In this document: in pieces, positions 11,704 to 26,100 of the stretch
Numbering within the stretch: position 1 is the stretch's first letter
Layout: each line of letters starts with the position of its first letter
DNA from: Citrus sinensis
Taxonomy: Eukaryota > Streptophyta > Magnoliopsida > Sapindales > Rutaceae
Length of the DNA: 64,000 nucleotides
Direction of reading: 5' to 3'
Assembly: GCF_022201045.2 (NCBI RefSeq)
Contig: NC_068562.1
Span: 4,092,001 to 4,156,000 of the forward strand
Program-made: the position numbers and the translations under genes
The notes under the pieces: model-generated
What the model saw: only the letters and a program-made list of their open reading frames with translations
The model's database searches: none
What the model was told of the DNA's origin: nothing

Positions 11704-13740
11704 GGGATCTTACGATGATCTCGGAGGGTGTCCGTGGTTGTTGCAACATTCGGCGGAATTGACCCAATTAATCTCAGGCCCAATAATTCTCAGGCCCAAT
11801 AGTTCTCATAACATCGAAGGATCTGAATAATAATAACAAATTTTAAACAATTTCTATGAGCTCTAGTTTGATTTCAGGAGTTTAATCCAGAGAACGACGT
11901 TACCATAGGCTAGTCCGAATTTGAACGTCAAAAAGATGGAATTTGACTGATAATCATAAAGATGTGAGTCTCAACCTTCAACCATACAGTCTCATTTTGA
12001 ATAAAGAGTTATAATTTTCACATCATCCTTGATTCCTTGGGCTTTTTCATAATCATTTAAGTTTGCCCAGCGGCAATTCGCGTTCAAAGAATTCAGCACT
12101 TACATTGTGCATTCTTTAATTTGAGGAAGGAAGCCCAGATTTCTTTATCTTTCTGCATGCTATTTTTTTCCCCCAGAAAAGACGGTACTATTATTTACAA
12201 TAAGCCGGCAATGAAGATCCAAGATCATGTGCCTGCCTTGAAATCAAAGTTAATACAAGCACGCCGAACAAGCAGCCAATAAGTAATATACGTGCATTTT
12301 GATATTGGATACGGACAAATGTTGGTACGCAAACTAAGCTTCAACGGATATCGATCATAATCATGATGGAAGGAATTAAGGACATTCAAAAAATTGCACG
12401 TAGTTTGAGGAAATAACTAATAAGATTACTAAACCCGAGTTAACAGGAATAAAATATTATTTATCCCTAATTAATTATGCATTATCATGTTCATGTAGTT
12501 AGAACCTAGAACTTAGAAGCTGCATATGCCGTATGGAAGCCGCATTTTCTTGAGACCAACCCCATTTGTACTTGACTGATATATTTTGGGATTTTTTTTT
12601 CACTGCACTTTTTGAGTTGGAAGCAAACTGAAAAAGTGACTTTAGTGGCATAGTCTGATGAAGTTGCGAATAGGTTATTTGAATCAGGACGAGGGCATTT
12701 GATTGGCTTCATATGGGAGGGGACCAGTGGTCTCTATAGGATTTAGTTTCTTTCTTCTCCAGGGACTTAAATGGGGGCAATCATGACTTGCTTCTATTCT
12801 ATCTGTGGAGTCCGTAATAAATGAAAAAAAAAAGGGATACAAAAAGAAACGAAGGTATAAAAAAGATTAAAATATCATATTATAGTTATGAATCAACTTG
12901 CGTTAGTTTTTCGTCCATTTTCCAAATGATATATACTAATAAGGGGAAGCTGGTATTATTTAGTTTGTCTGCAGCTGTCCTGGAAATGAACTATGGTACG
13001 TCCATGTCTCGTTTCGTAAGAGAATGAACAAGCAGCCCATATGGTCCATCAACTTTTGCATCTCATGTTATGCAACAAAGATTTACGTCATTAATCTTAC
13101 TTTTTACGCACGCAAGGAGGAAGGAGCGACCTTTATCCCCCCTCGTAATTAATGCCCGAAAACACTGTAACCAAAGCCAAAAACTTAACGAGTCCTAGGG
13201 CACAAAATTTGTCTCCGAAAAGTATTGAGTGATCTAAAATCATAATCCAACCCAAATAGCGACAGTTAACGTAGCGGTTGCACAAGCTCCCCAGAGAATA
13301 CTGTCAAGTATGTTGTTTTTTACTCTCTTCGGAGAGAACTGTATCGGTTAGATAAAATAAAACAACTGATAAACAAATTAATTGGGAGAAACAGCATCAC
13401 TGCAGCAAACCAACGAGCATTTTTTTATGTTTTCAATAATTATGAAGACTTATAAATTGGGATTGGGTTTTTAATCTTACTGTAGCAATTGCGTAGCTTT
13501 TTTATTTATTTTATTTTTCGATGAATCCGTTTTCAGTCATATAAAGAAACAATATAATAATACTATAAACTCTCTCTCCAGAATACTACTTTGCCCCCCG
13601 TCTCATGTGCAGCTAGGTGTCAATCCTGCAACACCTGAATGCTAAGTTGCTATCTGACTCATCATCTCTTTTCTTACACCATTAATATCAATATTACCAC
13701 CACCTTTAATCAGCCATAGGAATTAACCCTAATCAACTCT
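10740..13740. other. Intergenic region between divergent AGP and ARM/TPR genes
   Basis: No convincing gene. The frames near 11143-11445 overlap on both strands around a T11/A15 palindrome and look random. An (AT)n microsatellite lies at 11668-11699. A short direct repeat (caggcccaata) occurs at about 11775-11803. The last 200 bp before 13761 should contain the promoter and leader of the ARM/TPR gene. Confidence 0.5.
11668..11699. repeat. (AT)n microsatellite
   Basis: About 16 uninterrupted AT dinucleotides. Confidence 0.95.
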
Positions 13741-13760
13741 CAAGTTTTGCTCTCTTTGCC

Positions 13761-15771
13761 ATGGAATTACATCGGCAAAGGAATACAACCAGCTGCAGCA
13801 GGATGCCTCAAAAAGTAACATGCACCAAACCTTATTGTTTCTTCTGCTCCATGAATGAGCAGCCCCCATCTCTCAGAAGAGCAAAAGTAGCCCAGTGCTT
13901 CAAAGAACTTCCTCTCAGTCGTCTCAGAGATGACCAAGAACATGTTCTGGTCTTAAGTGGGCTCTTTAACATCGCCATCAAGCAACCTGATGACCCAGAA
14001 TTTCCATCCCTCGGCATATTTGAGTGCATGACAAAACTTATACACAAAGGCATCACTGATAAAGAATGGCTACTCAGAGATCAGAACATCTACATTCCTT
14101 ACTATGCGGCGCATATCATTGGTTCATATACCATGAACAAGGCTCATTTTGCAGAGAAAGCAGTGAAATCAGGTGTGGTTTTGCCGTTAATGGAGCTTCT
14201 AAGAGGAAAGATCAGTTGGGTCGAGGAGCGAGTTGCAGTTCGCGCACTAGGTCACCTTGCTAGCCATGACAAAACCTTTGAAGCAGTTGCTTTGTATGAA
14301 GTAGAGATCATAGAACTGGCCAAAAACATAGCTTGCAATTGCTTTGAAGTGGTATATGAAAAGTTTGTTGGTTTGAAAGAAAAGAAAAGAGTCAAGTACC
14401 ACTGCGATCTTCTCACAAGAGGACTTGGAGGGTTTGAGTTAGAGAACAGAAAGGCTGAAGAATGGGCAAGTCAACTTCAGTGTTGGTCTCTCTATCTTTT
14501 GAATTGCTTTGCATGCAGAGAAAGGTCGTCTTTTGATCTTATTTGCAGTCAAGATTTCTTGAAAATTGTGTGTGGTATGTGGGGTGGCTTAGCAAATCAC
14601 ACTTCACCCGCTGGAATTGGATTAATAAGAGCGTTGTGTCACACAAAGAAAGGAAGAGAAAGTGTAGCGAAGCTGAAAAATGTCATTGAGAGTGTATGCA
14701 ACGTGTCAAGATCCTCGGATGATTGGCAGTACGCGGCTATTGATTCTCTTTTGCTTCTTCTCAAAGACCCAGATACAAGATATGAAGTTATAGATATTGC
14801 TGCTTTATTTCTTGTTGATTTGGTTGAACTTAAGTCCCTCAATGGCAGGGAAAGAGTAGGAGAAGCAATCACACAAACACTTTTGCAAGATTACCACAAA
14901 GTCAAATATGGTAACTTGAAGTTGAAGAGCAAGAAAGCTGAAAGAGCTTTAGATGAAATTTGGGATTTGAAGGTGGAGAAAAGAAAGAAAGAGAAGCTAA
15001 TGTCTGACGAAGAAATGAAAGAGAATGAACTCTGTGTGTTTATGCTGAAACAACAAGGAAACCAAGAATTCTGGGCCGGCTACATTGAAGAAGGTGTGAA
15101 AAAATATTCCAAGGCTTTGGATTTGTGCCCTCTAAAGATGAGAAAAGAGAGGATTGTTCTTTACAGCAATAGAGCTCAGTGTTATTTGATGCTAAAGAAG
15201 CCAGAAGCAGCCATTAGTGACACAACAAGAGCTCTGTCTTTATCCAAAACGATGAGTTCTCACAGTAAGAGCCTGTGGAGAAGATCACAGGCTTATGACA
15301 TGATGGGATTGGCCAAAGAGAGCTTGATGGATGCCTTAACGTTCATAGGTAGCCGCATGAAATGTAAGCACACCAATCGAGTCAAAATCCCCTACTACGC
15401 CGCGGTCATGATCAACAAGCAGATGAATGCCACGTGGCCTTTTATTCATGCCAAGTCAAAGATGTGTAACAGACTTAAAGGGAAGGTGGCCGTGGACGAG
15501 AAGAGTATTCCAGGCATGTCTCTCTTTTAATTATATTTCGTTCTATCTAGTTTTGTCAGATTCAAAGTCCCTTCAAATGTTAATTTGAGTAGTGGGGTGA
15601 CACTTAGTTTTTGTTCAATTTTCAGGCAAGCCCAGCATCATAGAAGAAAAATTGGTGGAGAAAACATGCAGGAGAAGAAAGCTTGAGAAGGCGAGACGTA
15701 AGAAAAAGGAAGTTAATTTCACTGGTGGTGCTCGATTGACAGTGGCACATACTGGAACGGTGAGAGATTAA
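13761..15771 (+). CDS. ARM-repeat / tetratricopeptide-repeat protein
   Basis: Exon 1 (13761-15513) is one long open frame. A splice from 15513 to 15626 extends it to a TAA at 15769-15771, giving 632 residues. The ATG has a good plant context (gccATGG). Residues about 30-390 are helical, ARM-like sequence (for example YYAAHIIGSYTM, AVRALGHLASHDKTFEAV). Residues about 435-560 form a TPR block (KQQGNQEFWAGYIEEGVKKY, LYSNRAQCYLMLKKPEAAIS, SLWRRSQAYDMMGLAKESL). The C-terminus encoded by exon 2 is very basic (ARRKKKE). Plants have several proteins with this ARM-TPR build; I recognise the architecture but not a characterised function. The last intron (15514-15625) starts GCATGT, so it would be a GC-AG intron; unspliced, the protein would stop after ...GMSLF at 15530, 589 residues. 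Which form is made cannot be told from sequence alone. Confidence 0.85.
15514..15625 (+). other. Probable GC-AG intron
   Basis: The donor is CCAG|GCATGT and the acceptor TTTTCAG|GCAAG. Splicing joins a Gly codon across the junction and opens 47 further sense codons. The only nearby GT donor (15518) shifts the frame and stops soon after. Confidence 0.65.
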
Positions 15772-15779
15772 TCATATCA

Positions 15780-16620
15780 TGGGGTCAATGTGTAGCCCTC
15801 TGATTGTAATATGATATGATATAAGTGTATACAAGAACATAGTTTTACACATTAGCATCAATAAATTTTTTTTTTTTTTTAAATAAACAATAATTCTAGT
15901 CCAGCTCCAGCAACATGCCCTATTTTATTTTTCTTCCTTCTTTTTTTTTTTAAAGCAAATCCCAGCTACATGCATTAAACAACAGGCAGCTGTTGAGTTC
16001 ATACAAATGATTCAAAAGCAGTATCTCATAATTCCTTAATTATTTGACAGTTAAATAATTAAATCACATAGAAAATTTGTTTTTGAATTGATGTAAAAGT
16101 ACGCAACTTAACAAAACCCCAGTAAAAGATAAAGGATATAGAACCACCATAAAAAAAAAAAATTAAAAGATCTTACAAAATCAGTAATTGATATGATACG
16201 TATCAAATTGTACCTAACTCACTAAATTGCGCTTTTGAATATGCCATAAAACATTAAAATATTATGCAGGTGTGACAATAATTGAAAAAGCCTTGTCAAC
16301 GTTAGGTAAACATGGTTGAAATTGTGTGCCTGGAGTGAGATACGGTCTAGAGAACCATTTTGCAGTCTACATAATATAAAGTTTTCATAGAACGGGACTG
16401 AAAGAGAAACTCCATTACTTCTGAAGTTCATTATATTAAATACTAAAATCTTGGAAGTTTGTATAAACCTTTTCCAGATGTTTTGCCAAACTCATAAAAG
16501 ACAAAAACTCAGAGAATTGGCAAGACGAGGCAAATTACAGGAAGTAAACAACCTTTAATCAACAACTCTTCAAGACAGTCATGTGATAAATTTGACAGAA
16601 GAAATAGTGAACTACATATC
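15780..16620. other. Convergent intergenic region
   Basis: This lies between the 3' ends of the ARM/TPR and SRFR1 genes. It holds T-rich runs (15869-15880, 15940-15953) and no gene. Poly(A) signals of both genes are expected here but none was assigned. Confidence 0.4.
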
Positions 16621-16629
16621 TTTCATATT

Positions 16630-17105
16630 TGAGGATAAAATTGGAAGAAAAGGAATTTATTGAACGCTGCCGCTGTACAACATATGGTTACAACAATGGA
16701 ACTGATACGAGTAGAGAGAAAAGAAATCCACTCCATGAAATAATATAAGCTTTGATACATTTTGCTTTCTTCACAACATTCTGCATCAAGTTCGAATACA
16801 GAAGGAACCTATCATCTGGTGATCTTCACAGAATTCAAGACATATATTCAGAATAAATAGCATAAAAAACAATTTTTTTATTTATACTTGAAGACAATAA
16901 AATTGCCACTTTATCAATTTGGATATCATGCTATTTAAGTAAATCAATTTTCTATATTATAACTTCAACAGTATACAATTATTCCATTCATGTTTTATTG
17001 CTGATCCGCTTTAGAAGGTCAAACTATCATATTATTCATTTTTAATCCAGCAAACCAAATAACTCAGAATATATTTACTGATTAGACCCACTGATACTAC
17101 TTACC
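16630..17105 (-). other. Possible 3' UTR intron and exon of SRFR1
   Basis: Just after the stop at 17126 the minus strand has a strong donor, CTTGAG|GTAAGT, with the intron beginning at 17104. This suggests the transcript continues with a spliced 3' UTR or has an alternative end. The downstream exon was not identified. Confidence 0.35.
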
Positions 17106-17125
17106 TCTCAAGGAGTTGTAGAAGT

Positions 17126-20100
17126 TCAGTCGTCATATGAGCTCAGGGCAGCAACAACTGATCCAGTTGTCGCAAAAGTTGACGTTACATCTGGATACTC
17201 TTTCCAAGATGTTGAAGTCTTAAGTGATGGATACAACCAACTCTTAACTGAATCTAAGAAGAAGTGTGGATCAGAGTTCAAGATGGCTTCCCAATCCACC
17301 TGTAAACCTTGTGGGATGTGTCCTGAGAACTCCATATTAGCAGCAAGGAACAGTCCAACCAACACGACAAACCCAACAACTGCAGAGCCTCTAGACAGTG
17401 GCATGAAATTGTACCTGAAAGCAGTTTACATTAAACTTTTACAAACAATTACCGAGTCTCCAGAACCCAAAAAAAATTAAAAAAAATTAAAATTAAAAAA
17501 AGAACCTATTTGCATGGAATGAGTGTCAGATGAAATACCAGTAATATGTCATCTTTAAGATAGCCTCTCTGACATTTTCAAGAACATTGAAATCAGTAGA
17601 CCCATAAGTTTCACCACAATAAGCATTGCATAGAGCCTGAAAATCAATAATAAGTTTGCAGTTTCAGAAAAAAAATAATAATAATAATAATTAGTTTGCA
17701 TGACAGATTAACTTTAATGTGTTCTCTAAGCTAAATAGTGACAACACCATTAAAAGAAGCAGATGAGATAAACAAAACAACATTGGTAAACTACTACACT
17801 GTTTAAACCAAGACCATGAGGCCCATAATAAGAGTAAACTATTGACTTATGTTTAAGGTCCAGGGGGACTTACTTCCCATGCCATGGTCATTTCTGCATC
17901 AAATTCATCCCATCTAGAAGGTGTACAAGGTGTTCTAATTGCAAAGTCATATCCTGATTCTCCCCTGTATGAGTAACCCAATAACAAAGTCAGGGTACAT
18001 ACCAGAAGTAATAATAAATTGAATAAAGAGAAGATAAACAGGAAAGGGAGTTGGGGAAGTCTAAAAGCCGCAACCCAACAGTGAAAGGAGAATCAAATTT
18101 TACATTTTGACTAAGGTGATCCTTGTCCCTTCAAGCTGCTTCCTGGAAAAAACATAAATCAGCATGACAAAAGATTTTACAGCAAATAATATTATGCTTT
18201 GATCTAGAGGCAAAGTTGGCAAAGTCACCCCTCAAATGCAGTACTGTTGCACCAAGTAGCCAACCAGAAGTCCTCACCAACAACTTTGTAAAGAGCATCG
18301 CAGGATTTTGCATCCGCAATCTGTTAAGGAAAAAGTTAATTACATAATTGAAATTTTCCCTACACAGATTTCTGATAGGTGATTGAGGTTGCATCAAAAT
18401 TGAAAGAGATTTGATCGTTCATAGAGCCACAATTTAGAAGATCCCTACAATCGGTGCATTCCAAACAAAAGTTTGAGCAAAAGCGACATATACTGCACAT
18501 TTGCATTAAGAGAGCATCCTAAATTATTTGAATTCTGACAAATTCATGCCACCCTTTAAGTGAAAGAAAACAACTGTGCATAAAATCTTTTCATATTTTT
18601 AATGTCCAAAGAATTGCTTCATCCTTTTCACACACAATAGGATGAATTTCTCAGAGAACTGGGACAAATGATAAAACAGTCAATCAAACTCACAATTCCA
18701 ACAATTTGATCACAACAAATGGTTGACTAATAAAAACAGGAAAAATAAAACAGAAATATCATCCCTTTTAATAATTTAAATTTCCATATTTTAATATAAG
18801 AGATAAGGCTCCCAAAGCAAAAGGTAAAGAAGCAGAAAGGAATGTTGTAACTACTTTGACAACTAACCGTTTTGGAGAGTGGAGAGAATATCATTATAAA
18901 CTACAATTACCCAGTTTGACGAGGATCTCACAGGAGTTGAGTAAAGCCCTTGTGCTAAGCAAGAAACACTAATGAAAGGAGAAGAGAATCCAATGTGACA
19001 CAAAAGTACTCACATCTTGCAATTTACCATCTTCGGATAGATCAATAATGTCATCAGCCTTGTTGTGCACATACTTTTTATCCTTCATGACAGTCTTTGC
19101 AACATCTAAAGTTCTGCAGCATTAGCAAAAATGAGTATTGTATAAACAGCTTTTTTCTGAATTGCAATCAGACTTGGTTGGTCTACCTTGCATAATTTGG
19201 GAAGTAGCGAACAACTTTTGCTTGTCCAAGAATCATTGGTGTGTGAGATCCAAAACCAGAATTGAATTCTTCACTGGAATTGCACAAGACACCCATTCAC
19301 ACCAGGAAAAAAAAAATTAAGAGTTATACTCATCCAAACATTACCAATCACACTGGTTCAAAGAGCTAAAAGAACAGCAAAACATGACCAAATAGATACT
19401 CCCATTATAATGGTAATGGTAATATCAGGACATGTGGCAAAGCTTACACAAAATTCCAGGCCCAGTAATATGCAACAATTTCAATTATCCCTGACCTATC
19501 TCACAAGAATAACAAATTTTTTTTTAATTATCACATTAATTGCAGACTCAGATGTTGGTTTAGGTTGGCTGAGTTGCAATAATTTCTGGATCCTACCTGG
19601 CATGACATATTGCATGTTCCAGCCTTCTAGGTAAAATGAAAAACATTTAAGTTTGAAGAATTGCAATATATATGATACATAATCCATCTACAATTGGCAT
19701 TATGCTTTTACATAGACTAAGTTCACATAACCATCTATTCTTAAATGACAAAATAATCGACTTCAATATATGCTGATTGGAATTTCAAGTAAAACAAGAA
19801 CTGCTGTAAACATCACAGAATGGGTGATGCTTTAACATTAGCAAAGTTGCATTTTTTAGGGTTCATTGATTCATATAAAGAGAAAGAAAAATTATATTAT
19901 ATTAAGACTTAAAATGAAAAAGCAGATTATTTTGACTTTAACAAAAATGATATAAAAGAAAAATTCATGGTAGATGGACCTTAAAAAACAGAAGGCTAAG
20001 ATGAATAACAATAATTGAAAAAAAAAAAAAAAAAAAAAGGAAAGAAAGATACTCCAAAGGGCAACAAATGGCAGCATTTTGATATGCCATACCTTAATTT

Positions 20101-23100
20101 GTTAACCCACACAACAGGGTCACAAGGTTCAGAAATCTGTCTCCATTTGACAGCTAGCGTGTAAACATCTTGCCATGACATCTTGGGATGACCAGACGAT
20201 CTTTCCTCTGTAATACCATATGAAGATGTGTCGGAAGAACTGCTTGTACTACAACCGGCACCACCTCTGTTCTGGCTGGCAATATTAATTCGATCTTTTC
20301 TCCGAGCTCTCTTCCCATTTTTTGATGAGCTTCTGTTAGAATATTTCCATTCTGCTTGCAAAGAGCGCCAAATTTTTGAAACTTTCTGAGCAATTTCGAT
20401 AGCAGCTAATCCAGCCATACGATGCTGACACACAATAGAAGAGGAAAATTATTAATAATCACAAGTCGCATTCAAAAGAAATCACTTTCTCTAATCTAGG
20501 ATTTGGGACTTTCCTTATAATGCAGACTTGTAATCTCAACATTTAGATGGAATCAAACAACTGATATCATTTGCACTTAATAAAGTTACTGACAACTGTA
20601 ATTAAAGAGCAGATAATCCAATTATTTATCTCTGATTTCCCCATCTTATTTTTGTTTGAAAACATAACAAAGTGCATTATAACACCGCAAAGAGTTCTAA
20701 AAATCTAGCCATCATTCCTATCAAAACAGGTGCAAATTTTCTTGACCATGGTAAACCTGATAGTGTTTCCCATTTTGGGGTCTTTTGTTGGTTAGTGGTG
20801 ATTAGTGAAGACAAATTGAGGAATTTTGGAAGGTTATTATGAAAGTGGAGAATGAGGGCTTATCCTTATAAAGAATAAAAAAAAAATGCTGCAATTTAAA
20901 TTTTACAAATGCAGGCATGTAGTCTCTTCTGGAGATGATTTGATTGTGTACATAAAATTAATCTTTGGATGACGAAACAATTTTGCACAAAGGAGCCCAT
21001 TTGATTCTCGTTTTGCATCTTTATAGTATTTGGAGTGGGTGGAAGAGAGAGAGAGAGAGAGAGTGCAAATGTTTGTGGCGGAATGAATAGCAGGAGCTGG
21101 AGAGACAAAAGAGAGTTGTCAAAGCGAAAGACAATGAGAAAGTAATTGAATGACTGTGATGTAACAGTAAAACGGTATAACCTTCTTAGCCATAAGCAGC
21201 TGTAACAGTCAGTAACAAGAATGATCTTGGTCGTTGGATTTTGTGAAATGACTGAGATTATAAGTCTGCATTATAAGGAAAATCTAGATATTCAGATTAG
21301 AAAGAAAGTATACATGTGTGTGCGCATTTAGAATGTCAACTGTACAAACTAAAACCTAATTTAGTAATTTAGAACACAGTCTCTTAGATAAAATAAATAA
21401 ATAAAAGAGGAAAGAACGAAAGAAAATAGATCTACAATGAAAACCACTTATCCCTCTGAAACAAAAATTTATAAGCTCAATTATACAATTAATAGGGCCC
21501 TAGACAAATGTCCATAGTCATTGGGTATATCTGGATAAGCATATCTTTTTGCTTTTCTTAACAGGTTGGGATGTAAATGCTACATGTTTGATAAAACATG
21601 CCTTCCGAGAGATTATTGTTTTATAAGAGATGGGAATGTCAAAATGAAATACATACAAAACGGGGAAAAAAAGAGGATAAACAAAAATCGACAATAGCAG
21701 CCTCAGCAACAAAAAGATTTTCATTCTAGAACAATACTCCAAATAAATTACCTGCCGCCTATTGGATAAGAAGCCAGGACAATCATATTGAATTTTCTTG
21801 CCAATTGAATCAGCAACCAGTAGAAGCGCAGTCTTCTGCTTTGTAACAGAAAAGTCTTGTCTCCTGAGCTTTCCCTTTTTGAGAGAATCACGCAGGGGAG
21901 GCTGTCTGTAAACCTTTTCACATACATTCTTGGGATGCAATCTTTTGCACCAATATTCCTGAAAATTCCATAAACAAAACGCCAGGAAGCCACTTCAACT
22001 ACAGAGCATATTCCCTTCGGTGGAATTTGAAACATAAATTGTTTTGCTATTGGAAATATGGTAATTTAGCATCATGTATGCTGAAACCATAAGAAATTTA
22101 CAATCAACTTGCCCGTTTAAATTAATGTTAGAAAAAAGTAGCACATCTTCCTGACTCCCACCTAAACCACAGCCACCACACAGCCAAAGGATCTTGCACT
22201 CAAATGCATTGTCCAGGAAGCTTGGTGGCTGTATCACAAGATATAAAGTAGTATGCTAACTATATCAAAACAGTGATAAAGCAAATATGCATTGTTTTAA
22301 TTGTTATTTCTTTTCTTTTATATTTTTTCTTTTTGAGAGTCAGGGGGGAAGGGGTAGGGCTATGCAGAGAAAATTCAAAGTGACAGTTGTGCTGCCATAT
22401 GCATTTTGATGTTTGGAAATTGTGAGCATGCACATTTTCATTGCCTTTGATAAGTAATATTTCAAAAAGGTGAGGAAGTTTGCAGCCACTAAGTTGGCTA
22501 AATCTTATGCAGGAAGTGGTAACACAGGCCAAAGATGAAGAGAACAAGAGCCAAAGATATTATAATTCTCATAAAACATTACCTTGAAGAGGGGATCAAT
22601 ATCTCCATCAATGTCAAACCAGCAAAACTCACTGTTGATTTTAGAAGCCGTGTACAAAGCAATCTCCTTCTGCAAGATGAGAAATTGAGAATGTCATCCA
22701 GAAAATTCAAGATAAGGCAAGAAGTAAGTTACAATAAAATCGTAACCCACTTGCCATGTTGCATTATACATAATTATGTCATCTATAGATTCTGCTACCA
22801 TACACACACCACACATATTTGCTGTGGACAACATGTAATTTGTTTTCTTCTACAACAAAGATGATACTACCTCCACCTCAAAATTTAAGTCCACCTTTTC
22901 TTTGTAGGTGATCCCACAATTTTCTTTCATTAAAAAAGCTTATTTGAGTTAATCAAAAAGTTAATATACTCTTTGTCATGATTTTAACTACAAGAAAGCA
23001 GTCGAAAATGCAAAACATGATCAATGAAAATTAGAAATTTCAAAATATAGCTAAAGATGTTAACCAATTATTTTATATTTTCTCCAAATTTTGTGCTTTA

Positions 23101-26100
23101 GCGAAGTGGGCTGGATAACTGGAAAAAATGCAGCAATCTTTTTTTAAAGATTCACATACGATGTGAGATGAATCTTTAGGTTGGTATAGTATGGCTAAAC
23201 AAATCAGGACATGGAATTAAACCAATTAGGTCACAAAAGAGCACTATATTAAGGGAAAAAACCAAATCAAAGGTTACTTGTGCCCAACATACGTCATCTT
23301 CATCACATCACTTGGGTCCACTCAGAAAACATCAATTATACAAAATAGAAACAACAAAGAGAGATTAAAAGTGAGGACATGGCTTTTGACTTAAGTTAAA
23401 ACAAATACTGAAATTTTGTTTAGGAATTGGATCCAAATTACACTAATGGAGACATAAATTAGGATAATACGAATGTTATGGCAAGCACAAGGCCATGAAA
23501 ATCTCTTAAAGCTTGCAATTTTTAAAAGAGCATAAATGTAGCATAAAGAAACAGCCGAGATGCATCTATTCTAGATCATAATATTCCATATCAAACAAAA
23601 CCTGATAAAAGGCCAGGCATTGAAGCACAAATTTCTCCATCGAGTCAAGTTCCAAATCAAGTGCGGCATCATAGTCCTTGATCTGCGACCATCAAATTGA
23701 AATTAAGATCTTAAAGCAACAGATGCACTGATATAATCTCAACCAACAAATTTATCATAACAGAAATGAAAAATTCTAAATTACCGCCTCTCTATATTCT
23801 CCAATAGCATGGTAGCAAGAAGCTCTCAAGTATAAGCATTCAATGTTTGAGGGATCAATGCCTAACCCGGAGGATAAATCCTTGATTGCCTTCCTGAAAC
23901 AATCAGTTAAGCAGTTAACAAGTGATAGACAATGCATTTCTGAAGAGGAAGCACTAACCTATGTGAAATCTAGAAGTTAAAACTTACAGAGCCATTAACC
24001 AACCAAGACAAGGCCAGGAGGTAATAATACAATTATGCTGTAAGGGATTAATTCAATTTAAGCAAAAGGAGCAACAATGCAGAATAAAGACCAAAAAGAT
24101 AAAAGACAAAAAGTGAAAAAGACAGTTCAGAGATTCGACAAGATATAATGCATTTTTTTTTTTAAAGCAAGGAAAGCTGTATGGCATAATATGATTTGAC
24201 TGACAACAAATAGTTGAGATATGAGGCAACGCTGGCATCATCCATCTCCCTACTCTAAACAAGCTATTACAACACCGCTAACCTTCACAAACAGCTATTC
24301 AGTGCCTCACTGGGTTCCTTTCAGTGATTCTTTCATGACATACCATTAAAATATCCTTCCCCAACTATTTTGCTAGACCTCTCACTTAACATTTTGACAT
24401 TCCAGTACTTTATAATGCAGAATGTCCAAAGGTTATGCGACCAATAATGGTTGAAAATAGCCACATCGGATTTTTTAAAAAAAAATTCCAGAGAAGTAAC
24501 TAGTTGATAAAACTTACTTGTGCTGTCCCAACCCATGAAGCAGTAGCCCACGCAAGTGATATGCTTTAGAGAACCTATGAGGAACGCATTATAAACTGTC
24601 AAGTATAACTCACAGGGCAGTATCATAAGTGGGAATCAGAATGAGAGTAAGGCACTAGAATATCAGTGTTTTTTATATGCAGATGAAATGGTCCAAGGAG
24701 GACACCTACCTCTTGTCAATATATAGAACTTGTTGTAGGCATTCCAATGCTTTTTCTGAATTTGCAAGATCTTGATAGAACTGCAGGAAAAAAAAAAAAC
24801 CCACAAATTCACTTAAGAATACTTGGTAAAGCTGCTTGATGCAAAAAAATATATATATATACTGTACAAACAGTATGCATGTTTTTTCTGGTAAATTAAA
24901 ACAGCTTAGAGCTTTAAATTAACAGATAGGAATATAGGATGCATTCAGAAAAATGTGCAGTGCTTCTTAAATTTGGAAGCTGCACTATCAAACTTTGTTG
25001 GAGGCCTGTATACACAGATACACCCACACACCCCAGAGATTGCTGGAAAATACCATGTCTACTATCCCTGAAAATCGGGGGTGACATTTCATGCCAATGA
25101 AGATATTACTGACAAGAATCTGAATTGCTGCTTCATTGTTACCTGGGTAAGATGACCCCATGCCTCGAGGAAATTCCGATCAAGTTGGATTGCTTTCAAA
25201 TGTGCCTCCTCAGCCTTTTTATATTCACCAATTGAAGATAATGCCAAACCCTATGAAAGTGAAAGTCCACTCAATTGGAGTTAAGTTAATTTAAGCACAG
25301 GAGGTAAAATTTTGAGCAGCAGTACAATTTGATTCTTTCAGTAAGATCTCTTGTGATGATACAAAAAGTTTGGGATAAAAGTACTTTATAGAAGATAAAC
25401 AACTAATAATAAATAATTCAAGAAATGAAGATCAGATGTCGAGTACACACCAAATAGGTATATGCGGACTTGTTCTCCTTATCAAGTTTCACACATGCTG
25501 ATAGGTCTTCTACAGCAGCATTGAAATCCTTGAACTTGAAATTTACAATTCCTGCAATAAAGAAAATCAATTAACCACTTGTATGCGCATGATGCGCACA
25601 TTAAGTCCAAGAGCAGCAGAACTGATATCGTCTTCTTTTGTGCCCTGCTTAGTTTGATATCGGGAATGAAACAGAACATGTGATGATGAAATTTTAGAAA
25701 ACACACATTTTTAATTGGAATTGATTATGATAATTTTTATTGGAATTAATTCACTGATTAGCTTGTGAAGTATGCACTATTTGCACATTCTAACTGTTAA
25801 CTATTATCTTTCAGCTTTAGTTTATTTTATGGGTTGGTAAGTTTTGTTTTTCTTTTAGGATTATTAATTCCTTCCGTGAAATTTCTCGAAGCCATTTATG
25901 CCTTTAAATTAAAATTAGTTAACAGGTTCTGGTTGTTTTATGTACCAGAAACCCTCTTAACCATATTTAAGGGATACTTAGGGTTGCATAGCCTCTCCCT
26001 TCTCCTTGGGGATTGAGTTGTCAATATTCTAGCTATGTATCATGATCTACTTCTCTGATTATGATCCTACATTGTTTGTTTCTTTCCCATAATAATTGCA

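Noticed and set aside
13832..14872. Minus-strand and alternative-frame openings inside the ARM/TPR gene
   Set aside because: The long plus-strand frame with repeat motifs explains the region.
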